The translations under genes and the position numbers were made by a program. A stretch of DNA of 64,000 bases from Bog-473 sp963782415 (GTDB taxonomy: Bacteria > Actinomycetota > Acidimicrobiia > Acidimicrobiales > RAAP-2), in assembly GCA_963782415.1 (NCBI GenBank), contig CAWAJT010000006.1, positions 496,001 through 560,000 of the forward strand, written 5' to 3'. Within the stretch, counting starts at the first letter, position 1; each line of letters starts with the position of its first letter. Below are positions 9,351 through 17,915 of this stretch, one piece after another. The notes under the pieces were generated by a model that was not told the DNA's origin, did no database searches, and saw only the letters and a list, made by a program, of their open reading frames with translations.

Positions 9351-9389
9351 GACCGACCCCCGATCGCGGCCACGGGGCGGGGGTCGGTC
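9351..9389 (+). promoter_or_regulatory. Stem-loop between binding-protein and ATPase genes
   Basis: A perfect 12-bp inverted repeat (GACCGACCCCCG at 9351-9362 and its complement at 9378-9389) with a 15-base loop lies in the 164-base gap between the binding protein and the ATPase genes. A weaker dyad (CCGACA/TGTCGG) precedes it around 9305-9322. Such intercistronic hairpins commonly protect the binding-protein mRNA and lower downstream expression; that role is inferred. Confidence 0.6.
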
Positions 9390-9439
9390 GCTGGAAGCAT
9401 GCAGAGGCTGAGCTGTCGAAGCGATGGGGGCCCGGAAAC

Positions 9440-10213
9440 ATGACCGAAGGTGCACCGCTCCTGGAACTCCGGGGAGTGAGCAAGGTGTTCGGGGCAGTCC
9501 AAGCACTCAGCAAGGTCGACCTCTCCGTGCCGGCCGGCAAGGTGACCGCCCTCGTCGGTGACAACGGCGCCGGAAAATCGGTGACGATCAAGACGATCTC
9601 TGGGCTCTGGCCACCTACGGAGGGTCAGATCCTCTGGGAGGGCAAGCCCGCCAACATCCACAGCCCGAACGACGCCGAGGCCCTGGGGATCACGACCATC
9701 TACCAGGATCTGGCGCTGTGCGACAACCTCGACATCGTGCAGAACCTGTTCCTCGGGCACGAGAAGCTACGGCACCGGCTGCTCGATGAGACCGCGATGG
9801 AGATCGAGGCGCGTGAGGTGCTGGCTGACCTTCACGTGACCACGGTTCGCTCCATTCGCCAACCGGTGGCCTCGCTGTCGGGCGGACAGCGCCAATCCGT
9901 CGCCGTGGCCAAAGCCGTCCTGTCGGCTGCGAAGTTGGTGATCATGGACGAGCCGACTGCTGCCCTCGGCGTGGCCCAAACCGGGCAGGTGCTCGAGCTC
10001 ATCAAGCGACTGTCGAGCCAAGGGACGGCCGTCATGGTGGTCTCTCACAACCTCGTCGACGTGTTTGCCGTGGCGGACCAGATCTCCGTCCTCTATCTCG
10101 GCCGGCTCGTCGCCCAGGGTCCAGCATCCGACTTCGACACCCAGGTGGTCGTCGAATACATGACGACAGGTCACTCGACGAGGGCAGGCGCTCCGGGAGC
10201 GGAGGCACGATGA
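9440..10213 (+). CDS. Sugar ABC transporter ATP-binding protein (single domain)
   Basis: A 257-residue ABC ATPase that should energise uptake of the sugar bound by the preceding protein. Walker A is GDNGAGKS (near residue 39), the Q-loop region is ITTIYQDLALCDNLDIVQN, the signature is LSGGQRQSVAVAKA and Walker B is LVIMDEPTAALG. It resembles XylG/MglA-type ATPases but has only one nucleotide-binding domain, whereas XylG and MglA carry two in about 500 residues; single-domain versions such as FrcA are known. The stop overlaps the permease start by ATGA. Confidence 0.92.
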   Translation: MTEGAPLLELRGVSKVFGAVQALSKVDLSVPAGKVTALVGDNGAGKSVTIKTISGLWPPTEGQILWEGKPANIHSPNDAEALGITTIYQDLALCDNLDIVQNLFLGHEKLRHRLLDETAMEIEAREVLADLHVTTVRSIRQPVASLSGGQRQSVAVAKAVLSAAKLVIMDEPTAALGVAQTGQVLELIKRLSSQGTAVMVVSHNLVDVFAVADQISVLYLGRLVAQGPASDFDTQVVVEYMTTGHSTRAGAPGAEAR

Positions 10214-11552
10214 CCGACGTCGTCGACGAGCCCGTCGCGAAGGGGAACGGAACCGGGGGGGCGCCCCCGGCCCCTGCGGCCCCGGGCAGCGCCATGACTC
10301 CCGAGACGCTCGTCGCACTGGCGCCCGACGTGGCGACCTCACTCGATGACTATCTGCGCGCCTGGTGGAAGCGCATCCGCGGGGGGTGAGAGTGGCGCCC
10401 TCCCCATCATCATCGGCCTGATCGTCATCTGCATCTTCTTCGACGTGCAGTCGAGCGCGTTCTTCACCGCGGCCAACATCGTCAATCTGTTCGTACAGGC
10501 GGCCTTCATCATCCTTCTGGGCATGGCCGAGCTCTACGCCCTGATCCTCAGCGAAATCGACCTGTCTGTCGGATTCGTCGGCGCCGTGGGCGCCGCCATC
10601 GCCCTGGCGCTGATCGGGGCGCCGACGAACTGGCCCTGGTGGGCGGGTCTGATCGTGGGCCTGTCCGCGTGCCTCGTGATCGGTACCTTCCAAGGTGCGA
10701 TCATCACCCGACTCAAGATCCCTTCGTTCGTGGTGACGTTGGCGGGTCTGTTGGGGTGGCAGGGCGTGCTCATCTACGTCTTCGACAGCGACAAGGGGGC
10801 GACAGGTGGCGTCATCAATGTCACCAACGGTGTGATCGACGACCTCGTCAGCGGCAACATGACGCCAGCCGCCGGTTGGATCGTGCTGGTGATCGCCGTC
10901 GGCCTTTTCGCGCTCGACCTCCATCCTCTCCACCAACCGCCGGCGCGCGCAGGGGTTGAGCGCGCCGCCTCTGGGCATCACGCTGGCGACGATCGGTACC
11001 GTTGCAGTGGCCGGCATCGTGCTCGTGTTCGTCTGCAACCTGAACCGCGGCGTGCTGACCCCGGTCGAAGGGGTGCCCTGGGTGATTCCGTTCCTCGTCA
11101 TCGCCGTCGTCGCCCAATCCTTCATGCTGGCGAGGACGCTGATCGGCCGGTATATCTACGCCATCGGCGCCAGCCCGGAGGCGGCCCGTCGCGCCGGCAT
11201 CCACGTGGCGCGGATCCGGACCATCGCGTTCGCGCTGTGCAGTTTCATCGCTGGCCTCGCCGTCGTCGTCTACGCCTCGCGGCTCGGCTCACTTTCCGTC
11301 GGGTTCGACGGGGGCACCTACGTCCTCTACGCGGTAGCCGCCGCGGTCATTGGAGGCGCCAGTCTCTTCGGCGGCCACGGCAAACCGATTCACCCGGTCC
11401 TCGGTGGCCTCGTCATCGCCACGCTCACCAACGGGCTGGCGCTCCTCAACATCAGTACGGCCGGGACCGATATCGCCACTGCCGCCGTCCTGCTCGTCGC
11501 CGTTGCCGTGGACTCCACGCTGCGCCGGAGAGGTCGCTCGAGCGAGGCCTGA
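10210..11552 (+). pseudogene. Sugar ABC transporter permease (XylH-like), two frameshifts
   Basis: Three consecutive frames together encode one CUT2-family permease of about 445 residues. Frame one (10210-10389) gives a soluble N-terminus ending WWKRIRGG before a stop. Frame two (about 10385 to 10912) carries helices and the family motif ILSEIDLSVGFVGAVGA. Frame three (about 10914 to 11552) carries the remaining helices (LGITLATIGTVAVAGIVLVF, YIYAIGASPEAARRAGI) to the end. The first break falls in a run of six G at 10381-10386, where five would keep the frame; the second also needs one base fewer near 10911-10916. The ATG overlaps the ATPase stop (ATGA). All conserved segments are intact, so either the gene was broken very recently or these are base-calling errors. 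Confidence 0.8.
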
Positions 11553-13155
11553 GCCCATTCCCTGCAGGCTCGGTCCCCGGTCGCGGCGCGCACGGTACGC
11601 AGCTCTTTCCTGTGCCGCCGCGCTCCTGACGGTGGCATGGAGCGGTCCGGTGCTCGGCGCGCCGACGGCCACTTCATCGTCATCGTGGACCGTCTATCAC
11701 GGCACTCTCGACGGGAGCGGTGCGACCGCGTCGGTCGCTTCCGTGAACCTCTCGTTGCCCGCATGGACGTCCCCCACCCTCGACGGCGAGTTGTATGGAG
11801 AGCCCCTCGTCTCGGGTGGCCGGGTCTACGTGGCTACCGAAAACGACACCGTGGAAGCGTTGTCGGCCGGCACGGGAGCCGTGCTGTGGTCCACGCACCT
11901 CGGGACGCCCGTGCCGGCCGGCACGCTCCCCTGCGGTGACATCACCCCTACGGTTGGCGTCACCGGTACGCCCGTCATTGACGAGGCGCGAGGTGAGATC
12001 TTCGTCGTGGCAGACGAACTGGTCCGCGGTGCCGCCGCACACCAGCTGGTCGGCCTCAAGCTGGACAACGGGGTGGTTGCGTTGCGCCAGGATGTCGATC
12101 CCACCGGTTCGACCCCGGCCGCGCTGCTCCAACGAACCGGCCTGACGATCGTCAATGGCCGCGTGATCTTCGGGTTCGGCGGCAACTTCGGTGACTGCTC
12201 GACATATCACGGGTGGGTGATCTCGGTGCCCGAGGCGGGTGGCGCGTCTGCCGCTTTCACCGTCGACGGCGGTCAAGGAGAGAGTCAGGGCGCGGTCTGG
12301 ATGGGCGGTGCGGCGCCCACGGTGGACGCACAGGGCAATGTCTGGGTCACGGCAGGTAACGGCTCGGTGACCTCCACCGGACGTGCCTATGACGACAGCG
12401 ATTCGGTCTTGGAACTCTCGCCGGCCATGACCTTGGAGCAGTACTTCGCACCGACGTCATGGGCCACCGACAATGCGAATGACCTCGACATGTCAACCGG
12501 TGTCGCACTCCTCGGTGACGGGCAGGTGGTCGCCGCCAGCAAATCTCGCAGTGTCTTCCTTCTCAGCGGGTCCCGTCTGGGCGGCATCGGGGGCCAGCAG
12601 GATGAGATCCCCGACGCGTGCGGAAGCACATTCGAGGGCGGAGCCGCCGTCGTCAGGACAACGGTGTATCTGCCCTGCACCACCGGCCCGATTGCCGTGC
12701 AGGTCTCGGCCTCGCCCCCCGGCCTTCGCCTGTTGTGGAGTTCGTCCGCCGGAGGCGGCCCACCCATTGTCGCCGCCGGCCTCGTCTGGACCATGGACCC
12801 CGACGGAGTTCTCTACGGCCTCAATCCCACCTCGGGAGCGGTGCAGGAGCACGCACAGGTCGGCGCGCCGGCCAACCACTTCCCAACCCCCTCGGTCGGT
12901 GACGGCCTCCTGCTCGTGGCGGCGGCCGCACGCGTCGTTGCCTACACGGCCAGGTCAACGGCTGATCCGACCTCCACGACCACAGCCGGGGTCGCTCCCA
13001 CGACCGGCCGGGCCACGCCCACGACGAATACCACGCCGACCTCGCCGGGATCCTCGGATACCTTGATCATGGCGCTCGTCGTCGCCGGTGGCCTCGTCGT
13101 CCTCGGTGGCGTGATCTGGTTGTCACGGCGACGCCGCCCGCCGACGATGCCGTGA
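11503..13155 (+). CDS. Secreted, membrane-anchored PQQ-like beta-propeller protein
   Basis: A protein of about 500-550 residues on the cell surface, built of beta-propeller repeats of the PQQ-enzyme type (SGGRVYVATENDTVEALSAGTGAVLW is shared with BamB/PQQ repeats; later GLVWTMDPDGVLYGLNPTSG). No catalytic PQQ-dehydrogenase residues are evident, so binding or scaffold roles are more likely. A signal-peptide-like stretch is encoded around 11596-11660, then the propeller, a Thr/Pro-rich linker, a C-terminal helix (LIMALVVAGGLVVLGGVIWL) and an Arg-rich tail. The start is uncertain: no ATG precedes the signal peptide; the TTG at 11503, inside the permease end, is used here, and a GTG at 11632 would truncate the signal. 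Confidence 0.72.
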   Translation: MPWTPRCAGEVARARPEPIPCRLGPRSRRARYAALSCAAALLTVAWSGPVLGAPTATSSSSWTVYHGTLDGSGATASVASVNLSLPAWTSPTLDGELYGEPLVSGGRVYVATENDTVEALSAGTGAVLWSTHLGTPVPAGTLPCGDITPTVGVTGTPVIDEARGEIFVVADELVRGAAAHQLVGLKLDNGVVALRQDVDPTGSTPAALLQRTGLTIVNGRVIFGFGGNFGDCSTYHGWVISVPEAGGASAAFTVDGGQGESQGAVWMGGAAPTVDAQGNVWVTAGNGSVTSTGRAYDDSDSVLELSPAMTLEQYFAPTSWATDNANDLDMSTGVALLGDGQVVAASKSRSVFLLSGSRLGGIGGQQDEIPDACGSTFEGGAAVVRTTVYLPCTTGPIAVQVSASPPGLRLLWSSSAGGGPPIVAAGLVWTMDPDGVLYGLNPTSGAVQEHAQVGAPANHFPTPSVGDGLLLVAAAARVVAYTARSTADPTSTTTAGVAPTTGRATPTTNTTPTSPGSSDTLIMALVVAGGLVVLGGVIWLSRRRRPPTMP

Positions 13156-13179
13156 GCGGCGGCTCCCGTCGCGCACCCG

Positions 13180-13464
13180 TCAGCGCGCGGCCAGGAGGAC
13201 CTCGAGCACCGTACCGACGCCGGCGACCACCAACGAGATGGACACAATGACGGCAAGCACCTGTATGAGCGGACGGTGCATCGGCTCCCATTCGCCCACG
13301 TCGGCGAACTGGTCGAGCAACCTGTCGTCGGCATCTGCCCACGCCGGCTCCTCCGGGGGCCTGCCGTCGAGGGGTCGCGGCTCGCGGACGGCGAGGTACC
13401 CGATGAATGGACCGAGGCCCTCTGGGAAATGGGGCTGAGGCGGGACGGGAACGTGGCCCTGCAT
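13180..13464 (-). CDS. Small membrane protein of unknown function
   Basis: A 94-residue protein with a proline-rich N-terminal half (QGHVPVPPQPHFPEGLGPF) and one C-terminal transmembrane helix (IQVLAVIVSISLVVAGVGTVL). I recognise no family. The ATG at 13464 is preferred over one further upstream because it leaves the inverted repeat at 13485-13521 in the intergenic region. It is divergent from the sulfatase gene. Confidence 0.55.
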   Translation of the reverse strand: MQGHVPVPPQPHFPEGLGPFIGYLAVREPRPLDGRPPEEPAWADADDRLLDQFADVGEWEPMHRPLIQVLAVIVSISLVVAGVGTVLEVLLAAR

Positions 13465-13484
13465 CGGCTCCACGTTACCCCTGC

Positions 13485-13521
13485 GTAGACCGTTGCCAGC
13501 TGCCAACTGCCAACGGTCTAC
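13485..13521. promoter_or_regulatory. Inverted repeat in divergent promoter region (operator candidate)
   Basis: GTAGACCGTTG at 13485-13495 is repeated as its exact complement at 13511-13521, with 15 bases between. It sits between the divergent small membrane protein gene and the sulfatase gene, 11 bases before the sulfatase ATG. The position suits an operator for a dimeric repressor or an mRNA hairpin that hides the sulfatase start. Confidence 0.55.
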
Positions 13522-13532
13522 CCTCTCGGAGT

Positions 13533-15818
13533 ATGGACGAGTCCCAACAGATCGATTTCACCCCAGCCCAGTCGACCCCACGATTCCCCCACGACCCGAA
13601 GCCGCCCCAGGGTGCCCCCAACGTCATCGCCATCGTGCTCGACGACACCGGTTTCGGGCACCTCGGGGCTTTCGGCTCCGACATCGGGACCCCCCATCTC
13701 GATGCCCTGGCCGAGAACGGCGCGCCGTTCAACCGCTTCCACGTCACGTCGTTGTGCTCGCCCACCAGAGCGTCCTTCTTCACGGGCCGCAACCACCATG
13801 CCGTCGGCATGGGGTTCCTGGCCGACATCCCGCTGGGCTTTCCCGGCTACCACGCCCGACTGCCCAAGACGGCCGCCGCTCTCCCCCGCCTGCTGCGCGA
13901 CGCGGGCTACTCGACCATGGCCGTCGGCAAATGGCATCTCACCCCCCGCTGGCAGCGCTCGGCGGCCGGCCCCTTCGACACGTGGCCGCTCGGCCTCGGG
14001 TTCGAGCGCTACTACGGCTTCTTGCAGGGCGACACCAATCACTGGACCCCCAACTTGGTCTGTGACAATCACTACATCGAGGCGCCGCGCCGGCCCGAGG
14101 AGGGCTATCACCTGAGCGAGGACCTGGCCGACCAGGCCATCCGCATGGTGCAGGACCAGCAACAAGGGGCTCCGGGCAAGCCCTTCTTCTTGTACTTCGC
14201 GCTGGGTGCCATGCACGCGCCGCACCACGTGGCACCCGAATGGGTGGACCCCTACCGCGGCCTCTTCGACAAGGGGTGGGACGCCTGGCGAGCAGAGGTG
14301 TTCGACCGCCAGCGAGCATTGGGCATGGTTCCCGAGGGCACTGTCTTGACGGAGCGACCCGGGTGGGTGCAGGCCTGGGACGGCCTCGGGGCCGATCAGC
14401 GACGGATGTTCGCGCGCCAGCAGGAGGTCTTCGCCGGTTTTCTCACCCACACCGACGCCCAGATCGGCCGCGTCCTCTCGTCGCTCGAGGCGCTCGGTGC
14501 GCTGGACAACACCTTGGTCATGGTGTTCTCGGACAATGGCGCCAGCGCCGAGGGAGGCGTGGCCGGAAGCGCCAACGAGCACCGCTTCACTGCGCACATC
14601 CGGGAGTCGATGTCCGACAACCTGGCGCACTACGACGACTGGGGGGGCTTCAGCACCTACAACCACTACTCATGGGCCTGGGCCTGGGCAGGCAACACCC
14701 CCCACAAGCTCTGGAAGCGCTACACCTGGCTGGGCGGCACACGGACGCCCCTCATTGTGCACTGGCCCGGCCGGATCGCCGAACCGGGAGCGGTGCGTGC
14801 ACAGTTCGCCCATGCCATCGACCTCATGCCCACGATCCTCGGCGCCGCCGGGCTGGAAGCGCCCGACCGGGTCGACGGCGTCTCCCAGCAACCAGTCGAC
14901 GGCGTGAGTCTGCTCGGCGCATTGGAGGACCCGGCCTCGCCCGAGGTCCACCACACGCAGTACTTCGAGATGATGGGTTCGCGTTCCATCTACCACGAGG
15001 GCTGGAAGGCGACGACCAACCACTTCAGCTCCGGCATCCTCGACGAGGAAGAGCTCGCTGTCGGGAGCCGGGACTTCGCCGACGATCGTTGGGAGCTCTT
15101 CGACCTCACGGTCGACTTCTCCGAGTCGACCGACCGCGCCGAGGCAGAACCGGCACGTCTCCAGCAGCTACGCGACCTCTGGGACACGGAGGCGCACCTG
15201 AACAACGTCCTGCCCATCTCAGACGGGCTCGTCGACCGCTTCGCCGGCTTCATCCCGCCGGCGTGGCCGGCGGGGACGGCCCGGACCTTCCGCCCCGGCG
15301 GCGGTGCCGTGGCCGACGAGTCCGTGCCGCTCCTCTGGGGTGGCTTCGACATCACGGCGGACGTCGACACCGACCGCGAGGAGGCCAACGGTGCCGTGTT
15401 CGCCCTCGGCGACTGGTTCGGCGGCTTCGCCCTCTACCTGGTCGGCGGGCACGCCCACTTCACGTTCGCCCGGGCCGCTGACGCGCTCGAGCTGGCCATG
15501 GCCGACACCCTCGCGGCGGGCCGCCACCAGATCACCGTTTCGTACGTGGTCGGCGCCGGGCGCGCGCCCGGGCGCATGGTCCTCCTGGTGGACGGGGACG
15601 CGGTCGATCAGACGCCGGTCGAGGGCACCCTCCCTCTGGCGCTCCAACACGGCGGCGCCGGGCTCCGTCTGGGCTGGGACAGTGGCTTTCCGGTGTCGGC
15701 GCGATACGAGCCACCGGCACGCTTCGAAGGGACGGTGCACGAACTGCGGGTGGACACGCCTGGCTCGCTGCGTCCCGACCCGGCCGACGAGGTGCGAGCA
15801 GCGCTGCACGCTGACTGA
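13533..15818 (+). CDS. Arylsulfatase (type I, formylglycine-dependent)
   Basis: A 761-residue sulfatase that should hydrolyse sulfate esters. The N-terminal metal site is NVIAIVLDDTGFGHLG, and the formylglycine motif CSPTR (within SLCSPTRASFFTGR, near residue 74) would be modified from cysteine by the formylglycine-generating enzyme. Further family signatures are GKWHL, FALGAMHAPHH and MVFSDNGAS. The length and the C-terminal concanavalin-like extension (GGFALYLVGGHAHF onward, about 200 residues) match the large arylsulfatases of actinobacteria. There is no signal peptide, so it is probably cytoplasmic. The ATG at 13533 follows the inverted repeat; the frame is open upstream but that part is non-conserved. 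Confidence 0.92.
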   Translation: MDESQQIDFTPAQSTPRFPHDPKPPQGAPNVIAIVLDDTGFGHLGAFGSDIGTPHLDALAENGAPFNRFHVTSLCSPTRASFFTGRNHHAVGMGFLADIPLGFPGYHARLPKTAAALPRLLRDAGYSTMAVGKWHLTPRWQRSAAGPFDTWPLGLGFERYYGFLQGDTNHWTPNLVCDNHYIEAPRRPEEGYHLSEDLADQAIRMVQDQQQGAPGKPFFLYFALGAMHAPHHVAPEWVDPYRGLFDKGWDAWRAEVFDRQRALGMVPEGTVLTERPGWVQAWDGLGADQRRMFARQQEVFAGFLTHTDAQIGRVLSSLEALGALDNTLVMVFSDNGASAEGGVAGSANEHRFTAHIRESMSDNLAHYDDWGGFSTYNHYSWAWAWAGNTPHKLWKRYTWLGGTRTPLIVHWPGRIAEPGAVRAQFAHAIDLMPTILGAAGLEAPDRVDGVSQQPVDGVSLLGALEDPASPEVHHTQYFEMMGSRSIYHEGWKATTNHFSSGILDEEELAVGSRDFADDRWELFDLTVDFSESTDRAEAEPARLQQLRDLWDTEAHLNNVLPISDGLVDRFAGFIPPAWPAGTARTFRPGGGAVADESVPLLWGGFDITADVDTDREEANGAVFALGDWFGGFALYLVGGHAHFTFARAADALELAMADTLAAGRHQITVSYVVGAGRAPGRMVLLVDGDAVDQTPVEGTLPLALQHGGAGLRLGWDSGFPVSARYEPPARFEGTVHELRVDTPGSLRPDPADEVRAALHAD

Positions 15819-15952
15819 GCCGGTAGGACGACCCCGGCAGGTTCAGCCGACGGTCCACCCCCCACCGGGCACCGTGGCGCCGGGCAGGCACAGGTGGAAG
15901 ACACCGCCACCCGCCCGCCGCGGCGGAGTCGTCGGCCCGCGCAGCGGCCCGC

Positions 15953-16942
15953 TCACTCCCCATGGGCTACGCCGGCCAGCTCGCTGAGCTCGTCGATGTG
16001 CCAGGTCCCGGCAGCCGCCCCCTCGGCCGCAGCCCGGATCGCCAGGCGCTCGAGCAACGCGTTGACTGGCGTGGCCACACCGTGGAGGCCGCCCAAAAGC
16101 ACGATCTCGCCGTTGAGGAACTCAGCCTCGATCGACCCTGCGCCGCGGGCGAGGCTCTGCCAGCTCGAACCACCCCGCCACTCCCCTGACGACGTCGGCG
16201 CCATCTGCAAGTGGTCGCCGCGGCGTTCGCGGTCCTCCTCGGACGAGGCAACCTCGATGCCGGCCGCGGCCAGCACCTCCTTTCCCTCGCGTTGAGCCTC
16301 ACGCGCCAGAGGACCGAACCTACCCTCGGGTCCGGCGAGGGCCTCGACCGCGTTGGCCAGGTTCATGAGCAGCTTTCGGTACTTCCAGCGCATGATGTCG
16401 GGCCGCGCCACGGATTGGAACGTCGTCGTCGCGATGGCGTCGGCAATGGCCTGACCTCGCGCGTCCATCCCGGCGGGAAAGCAACCCAGGTCGAGCAGAC
16501 CAGACACCGGTGACGAGTGCACCTGAATGACGCCCGGCTGCAACTGCGTGGCCGGGCACATGACGCACATCCCGTAGGTGTGCGGGAAGTGGCGCAACAC
16601 GCGGCGCTCGTTCTCCACCCCGTTCTGCATGCACACCACCGGGGTGGAGGCCGGGGCCACCGCCAGCTGGGTGAGGGCGTGGTCGGTGTGCTGTCCCTTG
16701 ACGGCGAGCAGGACGACGGGATCGCCGTCGCGGTCGGGCTCCCACGACACCTCGGCCGGCTCGAACACGGTCGGGGCACGGAGCGTCACCGTCTCCCCCG
16801 GGGACTCCAGCACGAGGCCGCCGGACCGGAGGGCGTGGCCATGGTCACCCCGCGCCACCAGGGTGACGTCGTACCCCCGCTCGAAGAGACGGCCTCCGAC
16901 TGCACCGCCAATTGCACCTGCTCCCACGACGACGAAGCGCAT
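15953..16942 (-). CDS. Ketopantoate reductase-like protein (ApbA/PanE family)
   Basis: A 329-residue NAD(P)H-dependent 2-dehydropantoate 2-reductase family member. The Rossmann motif is MRFVVVGAGAIGGAVGGRL at the very N-terminus; the LAVKGQHTDHAL and VVCMQNGVENE segments and the KYRKLLMNLANAVEAL helix match the family. True PanE enzymes act in pantothenate synthesis, but many actinobacterial paralogues have unknown substrates, and no pantothenate gene is nearby. The start is fixed by the Rossmann strand. It is divergent from the MpaB-like gene across a 33-base gap with a perfect palindrome. Confidence 0.85.
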   Translation of the reverse strand: MRFVVVGAGAIGGAVGGRLFERGYDVTLVARGDHGHALRSGGLVLESPGETVTLRAPTVFEPAEVSWEPDRDGDPVVLLAVKGQHTDHALTQLAVAPASTPVVCMQNGVENERRVLRHFPHTYGMCVMCPATQLQPGVIQVHSSPVSGLLDLGCFPAGMDARGQAIADAIATTTFQSVARPDIMRWKYRKLLMNLANAVEALAGPEGRFGPLAREAQREGKEVLAAAGIEVASSEEDRERRGDHLQMAPTSSGEWRGGSSWQSLARGAGSIEAEFLNGEIVLLGGLHGVATPVNALLERLAIRAAAEGAAAGTWHIDELSELAGVAHGE

Positions 16943-16951
16943 GGACCGCAC

Positions 16952-16967
16952 TTTGCCACGTGGCAAA
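16952..16967. promoter_or_regulatory. Perfect 16-bp palindrome between divergent genes
   Basis: TTTGCCACGTGGCAAA reads the same on both strands and fills half of the 33-base gap between the divergent ketopantoate-reductase-like and MpaB-like genes. With no room for separate promoters, it is a strong candidate operator for a single regulator acting on both genes; no such regulator is adjacent. Confidence 0.65.
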
Positions 16968-16975
16968 CTTTGCGC

Positions 16976-17908
16976 GTGGCGTCGTTGAACCCGGTGGAGC
17001 GTGCGACCGCCCTGGGCGGCTCCGTCGCCACCGCGCCGCTGCGCCTCGTCGGAGGTCTGGCGGGGCCGGCACGCGGCGACATGGCGCGCAGCGTGCGCCG
17101 GGCCATCGGGATCAGGGAGGAACGGCCGCCGATCGCCAGTGATCCCGACGAGGCCTACCTGCCGCCAGATGGCGTCGCCCGCGTGGTCCACGCCGACCTC
17201 CCCGCCATGCTGATCGGGGGCGTCAGCGCACTGTTGCTCCAGACCCTGCACCCGCTCGCCATGGCGGGAGTGGCGGAGCACTCGAGCTATCAGGAGGACC
17301 CCCTCGGTCGGCTGCGGCGCACGGCGTCCTTCGTCGGCGTCACGACCTTCGGTACGGTCAGCGAGGCCGAGGCGGCCATCGCCCAGGTGCACCGGGTGCA
17401 CCGCCGCGTCAAGGGCATCGCGCCCGATGGACGGCCCTACTCGGCCGCCGATCCCGAGCTGGTCACCTTCATCCACGTGGCCGAGATGGCCAGCTTCTTG
17501 GCGTCGTCGCAGCGCTACGGAAGCAGACCCCTGACGCCAGACGACTGCGACCGCTACTACGAGGAGGTCGCGCCCGTGGCGCTGGCCCTCGGCGCCACGT
17601 GGGCACCGCGTTCGGCGGCCGAGGTCGAGAGCTACCTCCTGCGCGTGCGCCCGGACCTCTACGCCGGCCCCCAGGCCCGCGCCGCCCGAGACTGGCTGTT
17701 GCGTGGCGTGGCCCGGCGCCTGAGCGACCGGGCGGTCTACTCGCTCTTCGTGGCCGCCGCCGTCGGCGTGCTGCCCGTCTGGGCTCGCAAGGAACTCGGG
17801 CTGTCGGTGGCAGGCCCCCTCGATCTCCTCGTCGACACGGCTGCGGTCACGCCGCTGACGCGCGGATTGTCGGCCGTCCTGCGCTGGGTGGTCACCCCGC
17901 CGCCATGA
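16976..17908 (+). CDS. Oxygenase MpaB family protein (DUF2236)
   Basis: A 310-residue protein of the DUF2236/MpaB family, related to latex-clearing protein Lcp and fungal MpaB, which bind b-type heme and oxygenate isoprenoid chains. Visible family features are LLLQTLHPLAMAGVAEHSSY (a conserved histidine region, near residue 90), the RLRRTASFVGVTTFGT segment and HRVHRRVKG. The substrate is unknown. The GTG at 16976 is chosen because further upstream would run through the palindrome and the divergent gene; it leaves no Shine-Dalgarno, so translation may be leaderless. Confidence 0.83.
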   Translation: MASLNPVERATALGGSVATAPLRLVGGLAGPARGDMARSVRRAIGIREERPPIASDPDEAYLPPDGVARVVHADLPAMLIGGVSALLLQTLHPLAMAGVAEHSSYQEDPLGRLRRTASFVGVTTFGTVSEAEAAIAQVHRVHRRVKGIAPDGRPYSAADPELVTFIHVAEMASFLASSQRYGSRPLTPDDCDRYYEEVAPVALALGATWAPRSAAEVESYLLRVRPDLYAGPQARAARDWLLRGVARRLSDRAVYSLFVAAAVGVLPVWARKELGLSVAGPLDLLVDTAAVTPLTRGLSAVLRWVVTPPP

Positions 17909-17915
17909 GGGGTGG

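Noticed and set aside
13518..14666. 382-codon minus-strand frame inside the sulfatase gene
   Set aside because: The plus strand encodes an intact sulfatase with catalytic motif; the minus frame shows none.
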